Part shown: positions 24,446-32,887 of the stretch, one piece after another | How the letters are laid out: every line of letters begins with the position of its first letter | Position numbering within the stretch: the first letter of the stretch is position 1 | Assembly: GCA_015056885.1 (NCBI GenBank) | Contig: SVFL01000001.1 | Location: forward strand, 62,001-126,000 | Length of the DNA stretch: 64,000 bases | Direction of reading: 5' to 3' | Origin: Lachnospiraceae bacterium | GTDB taxonomy: Bacteria; Bacillota; Clostridia; Lachnospirales; Lachnospiraceae | Translations under genes and position numbers: made by a program | The notes under the pieces: model-generated | Seen by the model: the letters and a program-made list of their open reading frames with translations, nothing else | Databases searched by the model: none | What the model was told of the DNA's origin: nothing

Positions 24446-26294
24446 GTTTTTAAAGAGTTCTTTCAATCGCACATTGGCATTGGTTCTTATGGATATCATG
24501 GCTATTATGATATCTTCCTTTTCGTCCCTCTATATTCGTTATGAGTTTAGCTTCAGTGCCATAAGAGATGATTTTATGCTCAATTTTGAGCGCCTCTTAC
24601 CCATAAATGTCGTAGTGGGATTATTGATGTTTGTAGTGTTTAAGCTTTATCGAAGCGTATGGCGCTATGCTTCTGCAACGGAGCTTATTAATATTGTGTT
24701 TGCCACAACGGGTTCAGCGGTGGTGCAGGTTATCGTCTGTATGGTAACAGGTTTTACCATGCCTCGCAGCTACTATTTTATCTATTGGCTTTTACTCTTT
24801 GGCTTGGTGACTTGTATTCGTTTCAGTTATCGTATTATCAGAATGTTCCGCTCCAAGTATCGGGAGAAAGTTCATGGTCCTAAGACAGTGTCAGTCATGT
24901 TGATTGGCGCAGGGGCGGCGGCCAATGCTATTTTGAAGGAAAATGAGGTCAGCCAGTACCTGAATATGCAAATCAAGTGTATTATCGATGACCAGCCCGG
25001 GTGTCACGGCAAAATTATGCGTGGTGTGCCTATTGTGGGCGGCAGAGATAAGATTGTGGAGGCAGCAGAGCAGTACGGTATCGATGAGATTATTTTTGCG
25101 ATTCCGTCCGCTAATACCAAGACCAGAAAAGAGATTCTGGACATCTGTAAAGAAACCGGTTGTAAGCTTTTGGCACTTCCCGGTGTGTATCAGCTGATTA
25201 ACGGTGACGTGTCTGTTTCCGAACTTAAGGAAGTTGAGATTGAAGACTTATTGGGCAGAGAGCCCATTCAGATAAATAATGCAGAGGTATTGGATTACGT
25301 GCAGGGCAAGACGGTTCTGGTTACCGGTGGCGGCGGTTCTATCGGAAGTGAGTTGTGCAGACAGATTGCTGCCCACAGTCCCAAGCAGTTGGTAATTGTA
25401 GATATTTATGAGAATAATGCCTATGAGATTCAACAGGAACTTTTGCAGAAGTATCCGGAGCTGAATTTGGAGGTTTTGATTGCTTCCGTGCGCAATACCA
25501 AACGTATTAATCATATTTTTGAGACGTACAGACCGAACATTGTGTATCATGCAGCTGCACATAAGCATGTACCCCTCATGGAGACAAGTCCCAATGAGGC
25601 GGTAAAAAATAATGTGTTTGGCACTTACAAGACTGCACAGGCAGCAGACCGCTACGGAGTGGAGAAGTTCGTATTGATTTCCACGGATAAGGCAGTGAAT
25701 CCTACCAATGTCATGGGAGCTTCCAAGCGTATCTGTGAGATGGTGATTCAAATGATGAATCAAAAGTCCAAGACCAATTTTGTAGCAGTGCGCTTCGGTA
25801 ATGTGTTGGGAAGTAACGGTAGTGTTATTCCTCTCTTTAAGAAGCAGATTGCAGCAGGGGGCCCGGTGACGGTGACGCATCCGGATATTATCCGATATTT
25901 TATGACCATACCGGAGGCTGTGTCTTTGGTGCTTCAGGCAGGTGTTTACGCCAAGGGCGGAGAGATTTTTGTGCTGGATATGGGTGAGCCCATGAAGATT
26001 GTGGATCTGGCTCGTAATCTGATTAAGCTATCCGGCTACAGAGTGGATGAGGATATTGAGATTGTGTTTACAGGACTTCGTCCCGGGGAGAAAATGTATG
26101 AGGAGCTTCTTATGGACGAGGAAGGTCTGCGCCAGACGGCCAATAAGCGTATTTTTATCGGCAGACAGATTGAATTTGACGTGGAAGCCTTTGAGAAGCA
26201 GTTGGAGCAGTTAGGTGAGGAAGCCAAGCAGGAGGCGGCAGATATTCGTCCCCTGATAAAAGAGATTGTGTCAACTTATCAGTATAATGGTTAG
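24429..26294 (+). CDS. PglF/WbpM-type UDP-HexNAc 4,6-dehydratase, membrane-bound
   Basis: This converts a UDP-HexNAc (normally UDP-GlcNAc) to the 4-keto-6-deoxy sugar. The 621 residues contain four N-terminal helices (about 14-135), a first Rossmann domain with GAGAAANAI (160-168) and a catalytic SDR domain with TGGGGSIGSE (299-308). The active site is the Met-type triad of this subfamily: ST (418-419) in LISTDKAVNP, Met429 and Lys433 in VMGASKR. It overlaps the previous gene by 17 bp and is followed by the aminotransferase and phosphoglycosyl transferase that use its product, the same order of steps as the PglF-PglE-PglC bacillosamine pathway. WbpM/CapD/EpsC are homologues; product stereochemistry is inferred. 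Confidence 0.9.
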   Translation: MKEKTRFLKSSFNRTLALVLMDIMAIMISSFSSLYIRYEFSFSAIRDDFMLNFERLLPINVVVGLLMFVVFKLYRSVWRYASATELINIVFATTGSAVVQVIVCMVTGFTMPRSYYFIYWLLLFGLVTCIRFSYRIIRMFRSKYREKVHGPKTVSVMLIGAGAAANAILKENEVSQYLNMQIKCIIDDQPGCHGKIMRGVPIVGGRDKIVEAAEQYGIDEIIFAIPSANTKTRKEILDICKETGCKLLALPGVYQLINGDVSVSELKEVEIEDLLGREPIQINNAEVLDYVQGKTVLVTGGGGSIGSELCRQIAAHSPKQLVIVDIYENNAYEIQQELLQKYPELNLEVLIASVRNTKRINHIFETYRPNIVYHAAAHKHVPLMETSPNEAVKNNVFGTYKTAQAADRYGVEKFVLISTDKAVNPTNVMGASKRICEMVIQMMNQKSKTNFVAVRFGNVLGSNGSVIPLFKKQIAAGGPVTVTHPDIIRYFMTIPEAVSLVLQAGVYAKGGEIFVLDMGEPMKIVDLARNLIKLSGYRVDEDIEIVFTGLRPGEKMYEELLMDEEGLRQTANKRIFIGRQIEFDVEAFEKQLEQLGEEAKQEAADIRPLIKEIVSTYQYNG

Positions 26295-26328
26295 TTTGTA
26301 GATTCCTGAACGGAAAGGAAGTGGAGAT

Positions 26329-27540
26329 ATGTTTGCAAATTATACAGGTGAAGAATTTACTCCTTTTGAGTCAAAGGTTTGGTTGTCATCTCCCACCATG
26401 CACGGACCGGAACTGGAGTACATCAAGGAGGCCTATGAGACCAATTGGATGTCCACGGTAGGGGCCAACATTAATGAGGTGGAGCGTGTGACCTGTGAGA
26501 AGGTGGGCTGTAAATATGCGGTAGCTCTTTCTGCAGGAACGACAGCTCTTCATATGGCAGTAAAGCTGGCCGGTGTGAAGCCGGGAGATAAGGTTTTTTG
26601 TTCTGACATGACCTTTGCTGCAACGGTAAATCCGGTGGTGTATGAGGGCGGTGTTCCGGTATTTATTGACACGGAATATGATACCTGGAATATGGACCCC
26701 GAGGCTTTAGAAAAGGCCTTTGAATTGTATCCGGAGGTTCAGGTTGTGGTGATGGCTCATCTCTATGGTGTGCCTGCCAAAATAGATGCACTTCGAGAGA
26801 TTTGCGATAGACACAATGCAGTGCTGATTGAGGATGCGGCGGAGTCTTTGGGAGCCACCTATAAAGGTGTACAGACCGGAACCTTCGGCACTTATAACTG
26901 CATCTCTTTTAACGGTAATAAGATTATCACCGGTTCCTCCGGCGGTATGCTGTTGACTGACGATGAGGAGGCTGCTAAAAAGGTGCGCAAATGGTCTACG
27001 CAGTCCAGAGAAAATGCCCCCTGGTATCAGCATGAGGAATTGGGCTACAATTATCGCATGAGTAATGTGATTGCCGGTGTTGTCAGAGGGCAATATGAAT
27101 ATTTAGAAGAGCACATTCGCCGGAAAAAAGAGATTTATAACAGATATAAGGAAGGCTTCAAAGATTTGCCTGTGAGCATGAATCCCTATGATGCAGCAAG
27201 TAGTGAGCCGAATTTCTGGCTGAGTTGTCTGTTGATTGATGAGGAGGGTATGTGTGAGCAGGTGCGAGGGGAACAGGAAGTTCATTATACGCCTGAAACC
27301 GGGAAGAGTTGTCCTACAGAGATTCTTGAGATGTTGGAACAGTATAATGCAGAGGGGCGTCCTATTTGGAAGCCTATGCATATGCAGCCGATTTTCAGCA
27401 AGAATGATTTTGTGTCCGTAGATGGCGCGGATGTGGGAGCGGACATTTTCCGGAGAGGATTGTGTCTTCCCAGTGATAATAAGATGACAGAAGAACAGCA
27501 GGATATCATAATTCAGATTGTTAGGAGCTGCTTTGCGTAA
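26329..27540 (+). CDS. PglE-like UDP-4-amino-sugar aminotransferase (DegT/DnrJ/EryC1 family)
   Basis: A PLP-dependent aminotransferase that should convert the 4-keto-6-deoxy-HexNAc from the preceding dehydratase to the 4-amino sugar using glutamate. The 403 residues have SAGTTALHMA (phosphate binding, about 68-77), the EDAAESLGA motif (168-176) and the PLP lysine K198 in FNGNKIITGSSGG, followed by the conserved GGM. The N-terminus WLSSPTMHGPELEYIKEA fits PglE rather than PseC. AAGGAAGTGGAG precedes ATG. The TAATG junction couples it to the phosphoglycosyl transferase gene. Confidence 0.88.
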   Translation: MFANYTGEEFTPFESKVWLSSPTMHGPELEYIKEAYETNWMSTVGANINEVERVTCEKVGCKYAVALSAGTTALHMAVKLAGVKPGDKVFCSDMTFAATVNPVVYEGGVPVFIDTEYDTWNMDPEALEKAFELYPEVQVVVMAHLYGVPAKIDALREICDRHNAVLIEDAAESLGATYKGVQTGTFGTYNCISFNGNKIITGSSGGMLLTDDEEAAKKVRKWSTQSRENAPWYQHEELGYNYRMSNVIAGVVRGQYEYLEEHIRRKKEIYNRYKEGFKDLPVSMNPYDAASSEPNFWLSCLLIDEEGMCEQVRGEQEVHYTPETGKSCPTEILEMLEQYNAEGRPIWKPMHMQPIFSKNDFVSVDGADVGADIFRRGLCLPSDNKMTEEQQDIIIQIVRSCFA

Positions 27541-28238
27541 TGTATGCAAAATTTTGGAAGAGACTAATTGATTTTACATTGTCTATACTGGGGCTTGTGA
27601 TATTGTCACCGATTCTTCTTTTATTGGTGATTATAGGGGCTGTCAAGATGAAGGGGAATCCCTTTTTTGTACAGCTCAGACCCGGACTGGTTGATCCCAA
27701 GACTGGTCAGGAGCGTATTTTTAAACTGATTAAGCTGCGCACCATGACCAATGAGAAGGATAAGGACGGCAAGCTTTTGCCGGATGAGAAGAGACTTACT
27801 GCCTATGGGCGGTTTCTGCGCAGTACCTCAGCGGATGAACTTTTTGAACTGGTGAATATCATCAAGGGTGATATGAGTATTGTTGGCCCCCGTCCCCAGC
27901 TGGTGCGGGATATGGTGTTTATGAGTGAGGAACAGAGGAAGCGTCACAGTGTCCGGCCGGGACTTACCGGTCTTGCCCAGTGTAATGGACGTAACAATAT
28001 GACCTGGGAGCAGAAGTTTGAATATGATTTGCAGTATATTTCTAAGATTACGTTTCTTGGAGATTTGAAAATCATGTTTCAGACAGTATATAAGGTGTTT
28101 AAGAGAGACGGTATCAATGAAGAGGGAATGGATACCGCCATGGATTTTGGTGACTATCTTTTGAAAAAGGGTGCTATCGGGCAGGATTATTATGATGCGA
28201 AGCAACAGGAAGCAAAGGAACTGGTGAAACATTTATGA
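27540..28238 (+). CDS. PglC-like monotopic phosphoglycosyl transferase
   Basis: A 232-residue sugar transferase of the small, single re-entrant-helix type. It transfers a phospho-sugar from a UDP-sugar to undecaprenyl phosphate. Visible features are the membrane re-entrant segment FTLSILGLVILSPILLLLV with its conserved Pro break, KLIKLRTMT, ADELFELVNIIKGDMS and VGPRPQL. It lacks the N-terminal four-helix domain of the WbaP-like gene at 10505. The start codon overlaps the stop of the aminotransferase (TAATG). With its neighbours it suggests a bacillosamine-type or related amino sugar as reducing-end sugar of a second glycan. Confidence 0.9.
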   Translation: MYAKFWKRLIDFTLSILGLVILSPILLLLVIIGAVKMKGNPFFVQLRPGLVDPKTGQERIFKLIKLRTMTNEKDKDGKLLPDEKRLTAYGRFLRSTSADELFELVNIIKGDMSIVGPRPQLVRDMVFMSEEQRKRHSVRPGLTGLAQCNGRNNMTWEQKFEYDLQYISKITFLGDLKIMFQTVYKVFKRDGINEEGMDTAMDFGDYLLKKGAIGQDYYDAKQQEAKELVKHL

Positions 28239-28744
28239 AGCTGTTAAAGTGGCTCTATGAAAAAAAGAATAAAAAGCCGGCGCCGTATTACTACAACTAT
28301 TCTCTGTTGACCATCCTGGCAAAGCCCATACGAAAGTGGCTGGCTAATGCAGTGGCACCAAATTGTCCTTTTAACTGTATTCGTATACTGATTTATAAAA
28401 TCTGTGGATTCAAGATTGGTAAACATGTTTTTATCGGTATGAGATGTTATCTGGATGATATGTGTTATGATCAGATGAAGATAGGAAATAATGTGACCAT
28501 TTCTTATGGTGTGTATTTTGCCTGTCATGGGAAGTGGCAGAAGCATTTCGATATTGTGATTGAGGACGGTGCATACATCGGTATGCGGGCCAGTGTGATT
28601 ACTCCTTCCGGTGATGTGGTGATTGGTAAAGGAGCGGTTGTGGGAGCGGCGGCTTTGGTCAACCGGTCCGTTCCGGCGGATAAGCTGGCAGTAGGTGTGC
28701 CCATACGCATTATGGACAAGAAAGAGGATGTAGTAAGTGAGTGA
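28235..28744 (+). CDS. Left-handed beta-helix acyltransferase
   Basis: A 169-residue hexapeptide-repeat acyltransferase (WbbJ/LbH type) with repeats such as MKIGNNVTISYGV, IEDGAYIGMRASV and VIGKGAVVGAAALV, and the C-terminal AVGVPIRIM typical of sugar O- or N-acetyltransferases. It lacks the N-terminal Rossmann-like domain of PglD. By position, four bases overlapping the PglC-like gene, it might acetylate the 4-amino sugar from the PglF/E pathway, but an O-acetyltransferase for the polymer is equally possible. Confidence 0.85.
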   Translation: MKLLKWLYEKKNKKPAPYYYNYSLLTILAKPIRKWLANAVAPNCPFNCIRILIYKICGFKIGKHVFIGMRCYLDDMCYDQMKIGNNVTISYGVYFACHGKWQKHFDIVIEDGAYIGMRASVITPSGDVVIGKGAVVGAAALVNRSVPADKLAVGVPIRIMDKKEDVVSE

Positions 28745-29534
28745 TTTGATTTCGATAGTTATGCCGTCCTATAATACGGCGGAATATATAGAGGCGTCCA
28801 TTCGGTCAATACTTGCCCAGACCTATACAGACTGGGAACTTATCATTGTGGATGACTGTTCCACGGATGATACGGATTCTATTGTGGCGAGGTTTGATGA
28901 TGCACGTATTAAGTATCTGAAAAACGAGAAGAACAGCGGTGCTGCCATCAGTCGTAACAGAGGGCTTCGGGAGGCCAAGGGCAGATGGATTGCTTTTTTG
29001 GACAGCGACGATATCTGGGTACCGAATAAGCTGGAAAAGCAGCTTCGGTTTATGAAGGAAAACAATTATGCATTCACCTATACCGATTACATGATACAGT
29101 TAAACGGGGAATGGTTGCCCTATGTTTACACCGGTCCTAAGGTGGTGAATAAACGCAAAATGTACAATTACTGTTATTTTTCTACAATAACTGTGATGTA
29201 TGACAGAGAGCGCATAGGCCTTGTACAGATTGCGAATATACGTAAAAATAACGATTATGCCATGTGGCTTCAGATTATCGAAAAGAGCCCATGTTATCGT
29301 TTGCCGGAATGTATGTCTTATTATATCAAGCATGACAATTCCATTTCCAGCGGCAGCAAGGCCAAACTGATTAAATGGCATTATCTGTTGTTCCGCAAGG
29401 CTTTGAATAAAAATTGTGTGGTTTCGGCGATTCTGACCGCCAACAATATGTTCCATGGAGTTATCAAGAAAATTATATACAAGCAGAGGGTATCAGAGGA
29501 ACTGCTGCAGGAATTAAGGGAGAAAAAGTTATGA
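28737..29534 (+). CDS. GT2 glycosyltransferase
   Basis: A 265-residue family 2 glycosyltransferase with ISIVMPSYNTAEYIEASI, IIVDDCSTDDT, NSGAAISRNRGL and AFLDSDDIWVPNKL. It is closely similar in motif layout to the product at 9559. Start is GTG 28737, with AGAGG about 9 bp upstream, overlapping the acyltransferase stop by 8 bp. It overlaps the dehydrogenase gene by an ATGA junction. It likely adds the second sugar of the unit. Confidence 0.88.
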   Translation: MSDLISIVMPSYNTAEYIEASIRSILAQTYTDWELIIVDDCSTDDTDSIVARFDDARIKYLKNEKNSGAAISRNRGLREAKGRWIAFLDSDDIWVPNKLEKQLRFMKENNYAFTYTDYMIQLNGEWLPYVYTGPKVVNKRKMYNYCYFSTITVMYDRERIGLVQIANIRKNNDYAMWLQIIEKSPCYRLPECMSYYIKHDNSISSGSKAKLIKWHYLLFRKALNKNCVVSAILTANNMFHGVIKKIIYKQRVSEELLQELREKKL

Positions 29535-30850
29535 GCCTTTATGAGAAAATAATTGCCGGAGAAGAGAAAATTGCACTGGTAGGTCTGGGCTATGTGGGCA
29601 TGCCTATCGCAGTGGCATTTTCCAGGAAAGCAAAGGTCATCGGTTTTGACGTAAATCAGTCCAAGATTGAGTTGTATCAGAAGGGAATTGATCCTACCAA
29701 AGAGGTGGGAGACGAAGCCATCAGGGAGTGTGCGGTGGAGTTTACTGCAGATGAAACGAAGCTTCGTGAAGCAAAGTTTCATATTGTAGCAGTTCCCACC
29801 CCGGTCAATCAGGATAAGACCCCGAATCTGGCTCCTGTTGAGGGGGCAAGCCATGTGGTTGGAAGAAATCTGACCAAGGGTTCTATCGTGGTGTTTGAGT
29901 CCACCGTGTACCCCGGAGTGACAGAAGATATTTGCGTGCCTATTTTGGAGCAGGAGTCCGGTTTAAAGTGTGGTGTTGATTTCAAGGTGGGCTATTCCCC
30001 TGAGAGAATCAATCCCGGTGATAAAGTCCATCGTCTGGAGAATATCAAGAAGATTGTCTCCGGTATGGATGCAGAGTCTCTTGAGGAGATTAAGAATGTC
30101 TATGATCTGGTAATCGAAGTGGGGACTTATCCGGTTTCTACCATCAAGACCGCAGAGGCGATTAAGGTGGTGGAAAACAGCCAACGCGACATTAATATTG
30201 CTTTTATGAATGAGCTTGCCATGGTATTTGATCGTATGGGTATTGATACCAATGAGGTTGTGGACGGTATGAATACCAAGTGGAATGCTTTGGGTTTCCG
30301 TCCAGGTCTGGTGGGAGGTCATTGTATCGGTGTAGACCCCTATTATTTTACCTATGAGGCAGAGAAACTGGGCTATCACAGCCAAATTATTCTTGCAGGA
30401 CGTAAGGTGAATGACGGTATGGGTGCTTTTGTAGCAGATGCTGCGATTAAACAGATGATTTTGGCAGGTAAAGCAGTAAAAAATGCCAAGGTGGTTCTGT
30501 TGGGACTAACCTTTAAGGAGAACTGTCCTGATATCCGAAACAGCAAGGTGGAGGATATTATCAATCGCCTGAGAGAGTACGGTGTGAGTCCTGTGGTTGT
30601 GGACCCCTGGGCAGGGGCAGCAGAATCCATGCAGGAATATCAAGTAGAACTTAAATCAATGGATGAAGCCAAGGGGGCTGACTGTATCATTGTGGCGGTT
30701 GCCCACAACGAGTTCAAAGCGCTTGGCTTGGATGAGCTGAATGCTTTGTATGGGGATTGCGCTAATAGTGAGAAGGTGTTGATTGATGTTAAGGGCTTGT
30801 ATCCCGTAAAAGAGATTGAGGAAAGAGGCTTCAGCTACTGGAGATTATAG
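29531..30850 (+). CDS. Nucleotide-sugar dehydrogenase, TviB/WbpA-type (UDP-HexNAc 6-dehydrogenase)
   Basis: A 439-residue UDP-sugar 6-dehydrogenase forming UDP-uronic acids by two NAD-dependent oxidations. The NAD site is GLGYVG (18-23), the middle region has PTPVNQDKTPNL and ESTVYPGVTE, and the catalytic Cys265 lies in GGHCIGVDPYYFTYEAEKLGY. This last motif matches TviB/WbpA enzymes acting on UDP-GlcNAc or UDP-GalNAc rather than Ugd acting on UDP-glucose. ATG 29531 overlaps the previous stop (ATGA); longer in-frame starts lie inside that gene. It supplies an acidic HexNAc-uronate to the polysaccharide. No epimerase lies beside it. Confidence 0.9.
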   Translation: MSLYEKIIAGEEKIALVGLGYVGMPIAVAFSRKAKVIGFDVNQSKIELYQKGIDPTKEVGDEAIRECAVEFTADETKLREAKFHIVAVPTPVNQDKTPNLAPVEGASHVVGRNLTKGSIVVFESTVYPGVTEDICVPILEQESGLKCGVDFKVGYSPERINPGDKVHRLENIKKIVSGMDAESLEEIKNVYDLVIEVGTYPVSTIKTAEAIKVVENSQRDINIAFMNELAMVFDRMGIDTNEVVDGMNTKWNALGFRPGLVGGHCIGVDPYYFTYEAEKLGYHSQIILAGRKVNDGMGAFVADAAIKQMILAGKAVKNAKVVLLGLTFKENCPDIRNSKVEDIINRLREYGVSPVVVDPWAGAAESMQEYQVELKSMDEAKGADCIIVAVAHNEFKALGLDELNALYGDCANSEKVLIDVKGLYPVKEIEERGFSYWRL

Positions 30851-30860
30851 GAGCCGGCTT

Positions 30861-31985
30861 ATGAAGGTTTTACACATTAACGGTAATTATCTTACCACAG
30901 CACTGCATCAGACAATGATTGAACATCTGGATAAAACAGGGATAGATAGTACCATTATTGCTCCCACATACAATGCGGAAAGTGCAGTGATTAAACTCAA
31001 TGAGAACGTGATTGCGGCACAGTGCTTTCGTAAAAATGACAGGTTCTTTTTTGGATATAAGCAGAAGAAAATAATTCATTATATCACTCAGAATGTATCG
31101 GTGCAGGATTATCAACTGATTCATGCCTACACGTTATTTACCGATGGGAATGTTGCATATGAGTTGTCAAAACAGTATCAGATTCCCTATGTGGTGGCTG
31201 TACGCAATACAGATTTGAATCATTTTTTTAAAATAAGGTTGAATCTGCGTAAACGGGGCATAGAGATTTTGGAAAATGCGGCAGCAGTATTTTTCCTTTC
31301 CGAAGCATATAAGGAAAAGCTGTTTTCACAATATATTCCTTTGGACAAACAGGAGGGAATTCTTCAAAAAAGCTATGTTATTCCCAATGGCATTGATGAT
31401 TTTTGGTTTCATAATCAATATAAGGGACGTAATTTGAATCAGGCAGTAGAGCGCATAGATGAAAAAAAATTGAATGTGGTTTGTGTGGCTCAGATTACTC
31501 CCAATAAAAACATTCCATTGTTGCAAAAGGCTTTGGGATTGTTGCAAGAGGAAGGGTGGAACACTTGTCTTACGGTGGTGGGAAAGGTGCTTGATGAGAA
31601 GGAATTGGATATTATCCGTCAAGATAAAAATACAGAGTACCATGCTCCTGTTCCTAAGGAAAAGTTGATTGATTATTATAGGGCTGCAGATGTTTTTGCG
31701 ATGGTATCCCATCATGAAACCTTTGGTTTGGTGTATGCGGAGGCTATGAGTCAGGGGCTTCCGGTGCTTTATACGAAAGGACAGGGCTTTGACGGTCAGT
31801 TTCCGGAAGGAACGGTAGGATATCATGGAAACCCTGTTTCTGCGGAGGATATTGCGGACCGGATACGTCAGGTCTGTGAAAATTATGCTACCTTGGCCGG
31901 TAACTGTATGGAACTGACAGAGAAGTTTGGCTGGGATGGTATTTGTGCGGAGTATAAGAAAATATATGGAGAAGTCACAAAATAA
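30861..31985 (+). CDS. GT4 glycosyltransferase
   Basis: A 374-residue GT-B fold enzyme. The N-terminus is MKVLHINGNYLTTALHQTM. The C-terminal domain has VVCVAQITPNKNIPLLQKAL, and the donor-binding EX7E region is in MVSHHETFGLVYAEAMSQGLPVLYTKG. A linker NGIDDFW marks the domain junction. AGGAG lies 6-8 bp upstream of ATG 30861. It overlaps the next gene by 20 bp. Donor unknown. Confidence 0.9.
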   Translation: MKVLHINGNYLTTALHQTMIEHLDKTGIDSTIIAPTYNAESAVIKLNENVIAAQCFRKNDRFFFGYKQKKIIHYITQNVSVQDYQLIHAYTLFTDGNVAYELSKQYQIPYVVAVRNTDLNHFFKIRLNLRKRGIEILENAAAVFFLSEAYKEKLFSQYIPLDKQEGILQKSYVIPNGIDDFWFHNQYKGRNLNQAVERIDEKKLNVVCVAQITPNKNIPLLQKALGLLQEEGWNTCLTVVGKVLDEKELDIIRQDKNTEYHAPVPKEKLIDYYRAADVFAMVSHHETFGLVYAEAMSQGLPVLYTKGQGFDGQFPEGTVGYHGNPVSAEDIADRIRQVCENYATLAGNCMELTEKFGWDGICAEYKKIYGEVTK

Positions 31986-32886
31986 TATAAATAAAAAAAA
32001 TATCTCGATTATTATACCCATATTTAATGCGCAACAGTTTCTTCCGGATTTATTTAAATCGTTAGCAAAATGTGAGTTTCTTTCGGGGGATGAGGTGCTT
32101 TTTGTAGACAATGGTTCCACGGATGATTCTGTTAAATTGTGCAAAGAGGTTGCCGAGAGCAGACAGGGACTTTATCGATGTCTTGATTATTCACAGGTGC
32201 CGGGCTCCTATGCAGCCCGCAATTATGCAGTGAAACAGGCGAAGGGTGAGATTTTGGTGTTTACCGACAGTGATTGTAAACCCACTGCCGGGTGGTTGCA
32301 TGCATTGCGTGAAAGCGTGGCATCGGGAGTGGTAGTTGCCGGTAAAATACAGATAGAAATTGTGAAGAACGGATTATGGGAGCATTTTGACGTCATAGCT
32401 CATTTAAACAGTGAGAAAAATGCTGCAGGCAACCGAGTGGCTACGGCCAATATGGCGGTGATGCGGTCGGATTTTGACAAGGTGGGTCTGTTTGAGGAGC
32501 GTTTTTCGGGCGGTGACTATGATTGGTCCATGCGTGCCGCAGCATCGGGAATGAAGGTGGTTTTTGTGCCGGAGGCACTTGTTTATCATCCTTCCCGTAA
32601 AACCTTTGCAGAGATTTTGAAAAAGGAACAGCGCATTGCCTATGGGGCAGGTAATCATGCCAGATTAAAAAATCAGTCCTGTTTTTTGCTGAGACTTAAG
32701 TATTTTCTCAAAATATTTAAAGTGGATACGAATCTAAGATATATGAAACAGTTAAAGAAAGCAGGAATGGATCGTAAGACACTTTGGGAGTTTAATTGGA
32801 AATTTATGCGCATCCGTGTAGAACAGCTGAAATATGCGGTGAAGGGATATAAGCAGACGGATGTAAGAAAGCTGGGAATAAAATAA
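31966..32886 (+). CDS. GT2 glycosyltransferase
   Basis: A 306-residue family 2 glycosyltransferase: ISIIIPIFNAQQFLPDLF, VDNGSTDDSVKLC, PGSYAARNYAVKQAKGEIL and FTDSDCKPT. The late GGDYDWSMRAAASGMKVVFVPEALVYHP supplies the catalytic-base and acceptor region. The ribosome site is weak, and the start lies inside the upstream GT4 gene, so translation is probably coupled. A basic C-terminus (about residues 245-306) may contact the membrane. Confidence 0.88.
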   Translation: MEKSQNNINKKNISIIIPIFNAQQFLPDLFKSLAKCEFLSGDEVLFVDNGSTDDSVKLCKEVAESRQGLYRCLDYSQVPGSYAARNYAVKQAKGEILVFTDSDCKPTAGWLHALRESVASGVVVAGKIQIEIVKNGLWEHFDVIAHLNSEKNAAGNRVATANMAVMRSDFDKVGLFEERFSGGDYDWSMRAAASGMKVVFVPEALVYHPSRKTFAEILKKEQRIAYGAGNHARLKNQSCFLLRLKYFLKIFKVDTNLRYMKQLKKAGMDRKTLWEFNWKFMRIRVEQLKYAVKGYKQTDVRKLGIK

Positions 32887-32887
32887 T

